Assembly: GCA_023144005.1 (NCBI GenBank) | Contig: JAGLGN010000018.1 | Coordinates: 1 to 37,337, forward strand | Source of the DNA: a bacterium | GTDB taxonomy: Bacteria; AUK180 | Length of the DNA stretch: 37,337 nucleotides | Direction of reading: 5' to 3' | Part shown: one piece after another, positions 14,553 through 22,315 of the stretch | How the letters are laid out: each line of letters starts with the position of its first letter | Numbering within the stretch: the first letter of the stretch is position 1 | Made by a program: the position numbers and the translations under genes | Notes under the pieces: model-generated | Told to the model about the DNA's origin: nothing | What the model saw: the letters and a program-made list of their open reading frames with translations, nothing else | Databases searched by the model: none

Positions 14553-16012
14553 TCAAGTAGTTCTTCAAATATCTGCTGTGAAAGTTTCGGGTCGCAACGG
14601 CCATCGGTCACCTTCATCATCATTCCCATAAAGAATCCTATGAGTCCGGTCTTTCCACCGATATACAATTTGACCTGAGCGGGATTCTCGCTAAGAATTT
14701 TCTCCGCGATCTCTTTCAGTTCATCCCTGTCCGAGATGACCGATATGTTCTCATTTTCCAGCATCTCATTAAAATCTTCCCCGGACAATAATCTTCCGAG
14801 GATGGATTTAAAGATCTTTCCCGTTAATTTTCCTGTTCCGATCCGCTTTACTATATCGGCAAAGACCTTTGGAGGCAATTTGCAGTCCTCAAATCCTTCT
14901 CCCCTTTCCCGGAGGTAATGAATTACGTCTCCGGTGATCCAATTGACCATCTGCTCATATTGAACACAGTACTTCGAGGCCTCGATGAAGTAGAGGTACA
15001 TCGCCTTCTCGGAACTCAATACATAGGCATCTTCCTTTCGCAGCCGGAAATTGAAGGTGAGCTGATTCATCGCGAATCCCGGGGTAAGAGGAAGGTCATC
15101 CTTCAAGGCAAAGAGGTTCTTTTCTGAAAGCAGAATAGGCGGGATATCGGGTTCGGGAAAATACCGGTAATCATTGAATGATTCCTTCTTTCTCATTGTC
15201 CGTGTCACCTTTGCTTTGCTGTCCCAATTTCTGGTCTCGGATTCGGGAACGAGATCACGGTCAAAGAGAACTCTTTGTCTTTCTATTTCATACTCAATCG
15301 CTGAGCGGATCCCGGAAAAGGTATTCAGATTCTTTATTTCAACACGGTAATCGGGAAGAATGGCAAGGTCATGCGTCAGAGAAATATTGGTGTCTACTCT
15401 GAGAGAGCCCTCTTCCATATTACACTCGGATATGCCCAGGTATTGCGCGGTCCTTTTAAGGAATTCAAGAAAATATACGACAGAATCCGAGTCGTGGAAT
15501 TCAGGCTCCGTAACCACTTCCAAAAGAGGGATGCCTGAACGATTGTAATCGATCGTGCTCCCCTTTTCAAGAGAATCCTCCTTGTGCACCAGCTTTGCCG
15601 AATCCTCCTTGTGCACCAGCTTTGCCGAATCCTCCTCCATATGAACCCTGGTTATTCCCAGAGAATAAGTATTTTCCGGGGAGAAGAAAAAGAAATTCCC
15701 ATCATATCCTATCGGGAATTCATTCTGTGTGATCTGGTAATTTTTCGGCGTATCCGGATAAAAATAATTCTTTCTGTCAAAACCCGTAAAGAGATTGGTG
15801 CGGCAATTGAGCGCGAGCGAGAGATTCAGAGCGCTTGTCAATATATTGCGGTTAAAGACCGGCAGCGTTCCGGGCTGTCCGGTACATATGGGACAGATAT
15901 GAGAATTGGGAGCGGCGCCGAAAGTATTCTTGCAATTACAGAATATCTTGCGGTCAGACTTCACCTGAATATGGACCTCAACACCGAGCACGGGAAATAC
16001 ATCTTTTTTCAT
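14546..16012 (-). CDS. gatB: Asp/Glu-tRNA(Asn/Gln) amidotransferase subunit B
   Basis: This 488-residue subunit of the GatCAB complex binds the misacylated tRNA and phosphorylates its Glu or Asp side chain before ammonia transfer. Family landmarks are VLGVEVHIQVKSDRKIF, a zinc site C25-x-C27/C40-x2-C43 (CPICTGQPGTLPV), FYPDTPKNYQITQ, HMEEDSAKL and DYNRSGIPLLEVVTEPE. The C-terminal half carries the helical and tail (YqeY-like) domains. Unusually, residues 127-135 (EDSAKLVHK) are repeated at 136-144 and begun a third time, because of a 27-bp tandem duplication beside a conserved metal-binding segment. The ATG overlaps the gatA stop by 4 nt. The stop lies in a mobile-element target duplication. 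Confidence 0.95.
   Translation of the reverse strand: MKKDVFPVLGVEVHIQVKSDRKIFCNCKNTFGAAPNSHICPICTGQPGTLPVFNRNILTSALNLSLALNCRTNLFTGFDRKNYFYPDTPKNYQITQNEFPIGYDGNFFFFSPENTYSLGITRVHMEEDSAKLVHKEDSAKLVHKEDSLEKGSTIDYNRSGIPLLEVVTEPEFHDSDSVVYFLEFLKRTAQYLGISECNMEEGSLRVDTNISLTHDLAILPDYRVEIKNLNTFSGIRSAIEYEIERQRVLFDRDLVPESETRNWDSKAKVTRTMRKKESFNDYRYFPEPDIPPILLSEKNLFALKDDLPLTPGFAMNQLTFNFRLRKEDAYVLSSEKAMYLYFIEASKYCVQYEQMVNWITGDVIHYLRERGEGFEDCKLPPKVFADIVKRIGTGKLTGKIFKSILGRLLSGEDFNEMLENENISVISDRDELKEIAEKILSENPAQVKLYIGGKTGLIGFFMGMMMKVTDGRCDPKLSQQIFEELLDK
15574..15636. repeat. 27-bp tandem duplication inside gatB
   Basis: Unit 15574-15600 is repeated exactly at 15601-15627, with a 9-bp partial third copy at 15628-15636. 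Being a multiple of three it keeps the frame and adds nine residues (EDSAKLVHK) to GatB. Confidence 0.95.
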
Positions 16013-17388
16013 TTCAGCTCTCCCGCAACCTTTCCCGCGAATTTAAGCAGGTCCAGGTCAGAACCGATTCCGCCCATCAGCTGTATTCCGATCGGCAGGC
16101 CATCCGAACTCTCTCCGCAAGGCATGGTGATCGCCGGAGTGCCGAGTATATTGGCAATGGCGGTAAAAACATCACTGAAATACATTGAGACCGGATCATT
16201 TATCTTCTCGCCCAATCTGAACGGGGGTGTCGGAGTGGTGGGCAGCAGTATATAGTTGATCGTACTGAAAAACGCCTCGTAATTCTTTCTCATAAGGCCG
16301 CGTATCTTCAATGCCTTCTTGTAATATTGTTCTGAATATTCCGATGCCGTCACATATGTTCCCAGGATGATCCTGCGTTTGACCTCTTCACCGAATCCGA
16401 AACTGCGTGTAGAACGGCGCATTGAATCAAGGGTTTTGCCCTCTTTCCTCAAGCCGTACTTGATCCCGTCATAACGGGAGAGATTAGATGAGGCTTCGGC
16501 AGTTGAAAGGATTTGATATAGAGGGACAGAATTCTCCAGAAACGGTGGTGAAATATTCACCATTTCCGCACCGAGGTCACTCATTTTTTCTATTAATTCA
16601 AGATAACGGGACTGAATATCGTCAGAGACGGATATAGGGTCAAATCCGCTCATGATACCCACTATCTTGCCCCTCAAGTCCACATTATCATAATTGACCT
16701 GATCTATATCCTGCAGATCTCTATCCGCATAAGAGGTAAGGTCGAAGGGGTCTTTCTCGTTCATTACGGAAGACACCGTAATAATGTCATCTATATTGTT
16801 CGCTATAACTCCGATCTGATCAAATGAAGAGCAAAAGGAAACAAGGCCGCGGCGGGAAAAGACACCGTAAGTGGGTTTAAATCCGTACAGACCGCAAAAC
16901 GCGGCCGGCTGTCTCACCGATCCGCCGGTATCCGAGCCCAATGCGAACGCACAACTGCCGACAGCGACAGATGCCGCCGCGCCGCCTGAACTTCCACCGG
17001 GTACATATTCAGAATTAAGCGGGTTCTTCGTAGGCCCGAAGGCGGAATTTTCGGTAGAAGAGCCCATGGCGAACTCATCCATATTCGTGCGCCCCACAGG
17101 CAAAGCGCCCGCTGCCAGTAATTTCTCCACAACGAAAGCGGAATATGGAGAAACGAAGTCCTCGAGCATACGCGAGCCGCAGCTTGATATCTTCCCCTCC
17201 AGAAGGATATTGTCCTTCAGAGAAAACGGGACATTGTTCAAACGGCCCTTCTTGGCCTTTGAGGGCTTGACCCCGTAGGTCTCAAGGAATATATTCAGTC
17301 CTTTTGAATTGTTTATCGCCGACTTTACTTTATTCTTGATCTGCTCGGCAGGTGAATTCAGCGTATCCGCGATAGTGAGTTTTTTCAT
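16009..17388 (-). CDS. gatA: Asp/Glu-tRNA(Asn/Gln) amidotransferase subunit A
   Basis: This 459-residue glutaminase subunit of GatCAB is an amidase-signature protein. It hydrolyses glutamine and channels ammonia to GatB. The catalytic triad is complete: K58 (FSLKDNIL), cis-S133 (PGGSSGGAAAS) and S157 (SDTGGSVRQPA), with spacings identical to those of characterised GatA (75 and 24 residues). The C-terminal segment GESSDGLPIGIQLMGG is also typical. The length is slightly short but complete. Its start shares one base with the gatC stop (TAATG), and its end overlaps gatB. Confidence 0.96.
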   Translation of the reverse strand: MKKLTIADTLNSPAEQIKNKVKSAINNSKGLNIFLETYGVKPSKAKKGRLNNVPFSLKDNILLEGKISSCGSRMLEDFVSPYSAFVVEKLLAAGALPVGRTNMDEFAMGSSTENSAFGPTKNPLNSEYVPGGSSGGAAASVAVGSCAFALGSDTGGSVRQPAAFCGLYGFKPTYGVFSRRGLVSFCSSFDQIGVIANNIDDIITVSSVMNEKDPFDLTSYADRDLQDIDQVNYDNVDLRGKIVGIMSGFDPISVSDDIQSRYLELIEKMSDLGAEMVNISPPFLENSVPLYQILSTAEASSNLSRYDGIKYGLRKEGKTLDSMRRSTRSFGFGEEVKRRIILGTYVTASEYSEQYYKKALKIRGLMRKNYEAFFSTINYILLPTTPTPPFRLGEKINDPVSMYFSDVFTAIANILGTPAITMPCGESSDGLPIGIQLMGGIGSDLDLLKFAGKVAGELK

Positions 17389-17690
17389 TATTTATCACCC
17401 TTGATAGGAGGGATAACCGGGTCGCCGCCCTCGGTGACCGGGAAATTCTCCTTTATTCTTTCAAGAGAGTAAGTCATTTTTTTGGATGTCAGGGAAAATT
17501 GATTATTGACCTGTTGAAAGATAACATTGCCGACCAGGAAATCCTCCGAAAGGTTTTTTATCTTGTCTATTTCAACAATGATATCACCAAGGTCCTCGGT
17601 CAGTTTAGTGAGCTCTTCCGGCTGGACAGTGATCTTGGCAAGGTCCAGTATCCTTTTGATCTCTTTTTTAGTTATCTTTGAGTTTTTCAT
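17388..17690 (-). CDS. gatC: Asp/Glu-tRNA(Asn/Gln) amidotransferase subunit C
   Basis: This 100-residue protein is the small stabilising subunit that wraps GatA and contacts GatB. It begins ITKKEIKRILDLAKITVQPE and continues with EELTKLTEDLGDIIVEIDKI, the usual GatC helical start. The C-terminal part is less conserved but ends with the usual Pro-rich tail (GGDPVIPPI). ATG 17690 has AGGAG about 7 nt upstream. It overlaps the 3' end of the molybdenum hydroxylase gene by 23 nt, so the amidotransferase genes are embedded in a longer operon. Confidence 0.92.
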   Translation of the reverse strand: MKNSKITKKEIKRILDLAKITVQPEELTKLTEDLGDIIVEIDKIKNLSEDFLVGNVIFQQVNNQFSLTSKKMTYSLERIKENFPVTEGGDPVIPPIKGDK

Positions 17691-19959
17691 ATAATTGCTC
17701 CTGCGTAAGGGGAATATTCCTCAATCTCTGCCCTACCGCGTTCTTAACGGCATTGCCGACAGCGGGCGCTATTCCCATAAGCGGCATCTCGCCCATGCCT
17801 TTGGCACCGAAAGGGCCCTTCGTATAGGGTTTTTCCACGATAACGGGCATCAACTCTCCCACATCCAGCAAGGTAGGGATAAGGTATGTGGAAAAATTAT
17901 TCGAGATTATCTTTCCATTGTCAAGGACCATGTTCTCATAGATGGCATAACCGATCCCCTGCAGATTTCCGCCCTCTATCTGGCCCTGAGCCAATTGAGG
18001 GTTGATAACCCTGCCGAATTCCTCGGCTGAATAGAGAGAAACAACACGGGTCGAATAAGTTCTCAGATCGACCTCCACTTCGGCGTAATTGGTAACATAT
18101 GAGTAAACCACATATGCGTCACCCTGGCCGTCCTTTTCGGCGTATGTTGTGCCGGGAGGCAGATACCAGCCGCTTTCTATCATCTTGACCCGGGCAAGCC
18201 ACGCCTTGAGCGCGAGCTCCTCTACGGAGATGATCTTTTTATCCCGGGCAAATACATGACCGTCTTTGAATACGATCTGCTTGTTCGCGGCTATCATTCC
18301 CTGCGATACCATGAATTTTATGAGGTTAAACTTAATTCTGTCGGTAGCGGCCTTTATGGCATTTCCCGATATGAATGTCGCTCTGGAAGCGACGGTGGGG
18401 CCGGAATCGGATACCTTTTCAGTGGAAACACGGCTGTGATGCACTTTTTCCATGGGTATTCCCATCGCGTCAGCGGTGATCTGTGAAAGAACGGTGTACA
18501 TCCCCTGGCCCATTTCTGTGGTTCCCACGGAGAACTGCACGGAACCGTCCTTAAATAAGGATACAAGAGCGCCGCCTTTCTGAAGAGGGCCGCCGCGCGC
18601 GCCAAGTCCGACACCGTAGAAGAGGGATGCAACTCCGATACCCCTTTTCAGATATGAATTCTTCGCGTTAAAGCGCTGAACTTTCTTGGACCTGCTCGCC
18701 CATTTGAACGCCTTCTTCCCGGCTCTGATGGTATCTCTTATGCCCACACTTTCTTTGAGTTTCTGTCCAGTGGCGGTTCGATCGCCCACCTTAAAAGCAT
18801 TTATCTCCCTGATCTTAACGGGGTCAATGTCCAGTTTCTCTGCCGCTTCATCCATCTGGGTCTCGGCGGCGAATATGATCTGCGGTGTTCCGAAACCACG
18901 ATAAGCACCGGAAGGAACCTTATTTGTAAGCATTCCGAACCCTTCGATATCTACATTATCACAGGGATACGGGCCAACCGCATGTATGACCCCGCGCCAC
19001 AATACAACTGGCGTCAAGGTAGTATACGCTCCGGCGTCAAGATAATATCTGACCCTTACTCCCAATAATTTACCATCCTTATCAAATGCGGATTTATACT
19101 CGGTGTAAGACGGATGTCGTTTGCTCATCGTCTCAAGGTCTTCTTCCCTTGAAAGTATAAATTTCACCGGCCGGCCGGTATGATGTGAAAGTAATGCGGC
19201 TATCTCCGCGATAATGCTCGGAACATCTTCCTTTCCGCCGAAGGCTCCGCCCGTAGTCATCAGGTTCACGCTTATCGAGCTCAACTCCCTTCCCAGTATC
19301 GCGGCAACACCGTCCTGTACATAGAACGGACATTGCATGGAGCCGTAAATCGAAACTATACCGTTGAGTTCGGGCACCGCGATCATGGATTGCGGTTCAA
19401 GATAGGCATGTTCCTGATAATTAGTGGAATATTTATTCTCGATCAGGAGATGGGCAGTTTTGAAGGCCTTTGCCGTATCTCCCCTTTTTACATCGTAGCG
19501 TTGACAGATATTATCTTTTTTTTCGGGGTCCACAGCGATCTTCGCATTCATACTCTGATGAATGTCAAGCACCGGCTTATCTTCCCTTATCTTAATTTTT
19601 ATCTTTTTTATCGCTTCTTTGACCGCTCTTTTCGATTCACCCGCCAATAAAACGATGGGCTCACCGTGGTATCTGACCCTCTTTTCCGCGAGAAGCGGCT
19701 GATCATCAAATACAACGGGGACAAGGTTCTTCCCCGGGATATCCTTATAGGTCAGTACGGCTTTGATCCCCTCTACAGCTTTAGCGGCGGCAATATCCAG
19801 CGACTCGATCGCGCCGGACGCGCAAGGGCTTCTGAATACGCCGGCATGCAGCATTCCCGGAAATGAGAGATCATCCGTAAATATGGATTCTCCCCTTGCT
19901 TTTTCATATGCGTCAACACGCTTTACAGATCTTCCGACTTCGCTTATCTTTTCCTTCAT
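17668..19959 (-). CDS. Molybdopterin-binding large subunit, xanthine dehydrogenase family
   Basis: This 763-residue protein corresponds to the molybdenum-cofactor subunit (XdhA/CoxL-like) of molybdenum hydroxylases. The N-terminal a/b-hammerhead (about 10-130) includes SPCASGAIESLD and YHGEPIV. The Mo-binding domains show TGGAFGGKEDVPSII, PSGAYRGFGTPQ, GTTEMGQGMYTVLSQI, and the active-site Glu in GPFGAKGMGEMPLMG. All key segments are present. No 2Fe-2S or FAD subunit gene is adjacent, so partner subunits must be encoded elsewhere. Substrate (purine, aldehyde, CO or other) cannot be assigned. It starts within the thiC stop (4-nt overlap) and overlaps gatC. Confidence 0.9.
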   Translation of the reverse strand: MKEKISEVGRSVKRVDAYEKARGESIFTDDLSFPGMLHAGVFRSPCASGAIESLDIAAAKAVEGIKAVLTYKDIPGKNLVPVVFDDQPLLAEKRVRYHGEPIVLLAGESKRAVKEAIKKIKIKIREDKPVLDIHQSMNAKIAVDPEKKDNICQRYDVKRGDTAKAFKTAHLLIENKYSTNYQEHAYLEPQSMIAVPELNGIVSIYGSMQCPFYVQDGVAAILGRELSSISVNLMTTGGAFGGKEDVPSIIAEIAALLSHHTGRPVKFILSREEDLETMSKRHPSYTEYKSAFDKDGKLLGVRVRYYLDAGAYTTLTPVVLWRGVIHAVGPYPCDNVDIEGFGMLTNKVPSGAYRGFGTPQIIFAAETQMDEAAEKLDIDPVKIREINAFKVGDRTATGQKLKESVGIRDTIRAGKKAFKWASRSKKVQRFNAKNSYLKRGIGVASLFYGVGLGARGGPLQKGGALVSLFKDGSVQFSVGTTEMGQGMYTVLSQITADAMGIPMEKVHHSRVSTEKVSDSGPTVASRATFISGNAIKAATDRIKFNLIKFMVSQGMIAANKQIVFKDGHVFARDKKIISVEELALKAWLARVKMIESGWYLPPGTTYAEKDGQGDAYVVYSYVTNYAEVEVDLRTYSTRVVSLYSAEEFGRVINPQLAQGQIEGGNLQGIGYAIYENMVLDNGKIISNNFSTYLIPTLLDVGELMPVIVEKPYTKGPFGAKGMGEMPLMGIAPAVGNAVKNAVGQRLRNIPLTQEQLYEKLKDN

Positions 19960-21269
19960 CCCTTAAGTAACTCCAGCGGGTCTCCGTATTCCCCTGTTAA
20001 ATAGGGTTTCAAGCTCTTCATCGAACAGTACTTCCCGCACATTGTACAGACATCAGTATCCTTGGGGTCGGACTGGGAGCGCATCTTGTCGAATCGCACC
20101 GGATCCAGGGACAGCTTCCCCATTGCTTTCCAGTCAAGGCCGATACGCGCGGTCGCCATCTTCTTATCCCATTCTCTGGTCTCTTTTCGCTTGACCATAT
20201 CCGCTACATGCGCGGCGATGCGTGTCGTAATTACTCCCTCACGCACATCGTCCAGCGACGGCAGTCGTAAATGTTCCGCAGGAGTGACATAACAGAGAAA
20301 ATCCGCGCCTGCGGAAGCGGCTACGGCTCCCCCGATAGCGGCTGTTATATGATCATAACCGGGAGCGACATCGGTGACCACAGGCCCGAGAACATAAAAC
20401 GGTGCATTACGGCACAGCTTCTTCTCTAAAATAACATTGGCCTCAACCTCGTCCAGCGGCACATGGCCGGGGCCTTCGATCATGACCTGTACTCCCTGAT
20501 CCCAAGCTCTATCCGTCAATTCGCCCAGTATTATCAATTCCATGAGCTGGGGCCTGTCGGTAGCGTCATTAATGCATCCGGGCCGCAGGCCGTCGCCAAG
20601 GGACAATGTAACATCATATTCCCTTGCCATATCAAGTATCTCGTCAAAATGTGTATATATCGGGTTCTCTTTTTTATTCTTCAGCATCCAGCCGGTCAGG
20701 AACCATCCGCCCCGGGATACGATGAGATTCAATCTCTGCTGAAGTATCAATTGCTTTACCACTTCACGCGTCACTCCGGCATGTATCGTAATGAAATCAA
20801 CACCGTCCTTAATATGCCTGTGAATACCCTCGATGATCTCCTTCTCTGTCATTTCAGGCACGGATCGGCCCGACTCGACGGTCTTCACTGAGGCCTGGTA
20901 TATTGGAACGGTACCGACCGGAATGGTTGAATTCTCAATGATCATTTTCCGCATCTTATCGATATCCCCGCCGGTGGAAAGGTCCATCACGGCATGTGCG
21001 CCGGCTTCGATGGATGTCTTTAATTTTTTTAATTCATATTCGTAATCTATCATGTCCGATGATGTACCGATATTCGCGTTTACCTTGGTGTAAAGCCCCG
21101 CGCCCACTCCCATGGGCTGCTCTAACTTATGCAGCTTACTATTGGGTATGGCGATCGTTCCGTCCTTCAAACCGTTGAGTATATGTTCCTGAGAAACATG
21201 CTCGTACTCCGCGACCTTTTTCATTTCTTTGGTGATATTGTTCTTTTGTGCTTCGATGCGCTGTGTCAT
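19956..21269 (-). CDS. thiC: Phosphomethylpyrimidine synthase ThiC
   Basis: This 437-residue radical SAM-like enzyme converts aminoimidazole ribotide to HMP phosphate in thiamine pyrimidine synthesis. Family segments include MGVGAGLYTKVNANIGTS, DLSTGGDIDKMR, the central TIHAGVT, SLGDGLRPGCINDATD, EGPGHVPLDEVE and DVAPGYDHITAAIGGA. The C-terminal cluster motif reads CTMCGKYC, that is C-x2-C-x3-C, one residue shorter than the C-x2-C-x4-C I recall for E. coli ThiC. The length is that of the short form lacking the N-terminal extension. It overlaps thiE upstream and the Mo-hydroxylase downstream by 4 nt each. Confidence 0.96.
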   Translation of the reverse strand: MTQRIEAQKNNITKEMKKVAEYEHVSQEHILNGLKDGTIAIPNSKLHKLEQPMGVGAGLYTKVNANIGTSSDMIDYEYELKKLKTSIEAGAHAVMDLSTGGDIDKMRKMIIENSTIPVGTVPIYQASVKTVESGRSVPEMTEKEIIEGIHRHIKDGVDFITIHAGVTREVVKQLILQQRLNLIVSRGGWFLTGWMLKNKKENPIYTHFDEILDMAREYDVTLSLGDGLRPGCINDATDRPQLMELIILGELTDRAWDQGVQVMIEGPGHVPLDEVEANVILEKKLCRNAPFYVLGPVVTDVAPGYDHITAAIGGAVAASAGADFLCYVTPAEHLRLPSLDDVREGVITTRIAAHVADMVKRKETREWDKKMATARIGLDWKAMGKLSLDPVRFDKMRSQSDPKDTDVCTMCGKYCSMKSLKPYLTGEYGDPLELLKG

Positions 21270-22315
21270 ATCAATACTCCTTCATATCCGAACCTGTCAA
21301 CATAACGCTGAAGATTCTTTTCAATATCCCCCTCAAAGATATCCGAGACAACAGCTGCCATCTCGAAACCCCCTTTAATTAACTTTTCCGCTCTATCGGT
21401 GTTGATCCCGCCGATGGCGACCTTGAACACATCGGGATGCCCGGACGCGATCTTAATGGCCGCTTTTTCTCCAAGAGGCGCGGAAGCGTCACTCTTTGAA
21501 GAGGTTTTGAAAACCGGGCCGAGTCCGATGTAATCCGGTGCCAGACCGGCGTATTCAGAGAACTTTTTCCCGTTGACAGCGGATACTCCGACAAGCAGCG
21601 AGTCACCTGCCAAGGATCGTACGGTCTTATAATCCATATCGGAATCACCTATGTGAACGCCGTTGGCGCCTGATGCCAATGCGACATCCATTCTGTCATT
21701 TATGATTATCAATGATTCGGAAAGAGCGGTTCTCATATATTTCGCGGAATCAGTATATTCCTTAGTGGATACTCCCTTCATTCTGAGCTGTACAATAGCG
21801 ATACGGGATGCCCGTAATATATCGCATACCCTTTTGAAATCCTTATCAAAGCATTTCGGTGAAAAGACCGGATATATCTTCTTGGAATAGAATACACCGG
21901 TACGCTTATTAAAAAGCTCCGCCGCTTCCTTCTCCAATTGGTAGAATTCATAACGCAGTTTTTCGACCTCTTTCGCCAAAGCCGGGTCGAATAATTTAAG
22001 AAATTCCTCAACGACACGGATGGATTCCTTCACCCTGCCCGCGTTTGAGTAGAAAATAGCTTCAAGTCCGGATCTGATCTCCTCCTCCTCGGTAGATATC
22101 TCTTTGCCTATATCTTCCGCGATATCTCTTGAAATGTAAAGTTCTGTCGCTGAAAAGGACCTTTTTACGAAATGGGAGAAACGATGGCGGAAATTCTTCG
22201 CGGAGGTGGTTAATTTGATATCTTCAAAATAGAATCTGAGAAGTTCTTCCAGAACCCTCATACCTTCATTGAATCGATTCAGATTAACATCTATAATTCT
22301 TTTCACCCTGTCCAT
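21266..22315 (-). CDS. thiE: ThiD2-like domain fused to thiamine-phosphate synthase
   Basis: This 349-residue fusion protein has two parts. Residues 1-140 (RIIDVNLNRFNEGMRVLEEL, then FRHRFSHFVKR) match the ThiD2-like/PF17792 N-terminal domain found in some bacterial ThiE proteins, which may supply HMP-P kinase activity. Residues about 145-349 are a TIM-barrel ThiE: IVQLRMKGVSTKEY, IINDRMDVAL, NGVHIGDSDM, YIGLGPVFKTSSK and AIGGINTDRA. This enzyme joins HMP-PP and thiazole phosphate. The start shares one base with the GH57 stop. No thiG, thiS or thiM lies nearby, and there is no TPP riboswitch upstream. Confidence 0.92.
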   Translation of the reverse strand: MDRVKRIIDVNLNRFNEGMRVLEELLRFYFEDIKLTTSAKNFRHRFSHFVKRSFSATELYISRDIAEDIGKEISTEEEEIRSGLEAIFYSNAGRVKESIRVVEEFLKLFDPALAKEVEKLRYEFYQLEKEAAELFNKRTGVFYSKKIYPVFSPKCFDKDFKRVCDILRASRIAIVQLRMKGVSTKEYTDSAKYMRTALSESLIIINDRMDVALASGANGVHIGDSDMDYKTVRSLAGDSLLVGVSAVNGKKFSEYAGLAPDYIGLGPVFKTSSKSDASAPLGEKAAIKIASGHPDVFKVAIGGINTDRAEKLIKGGFEMAAVVSDIFEGDIEKNLQRYVDRFGYEGVLI

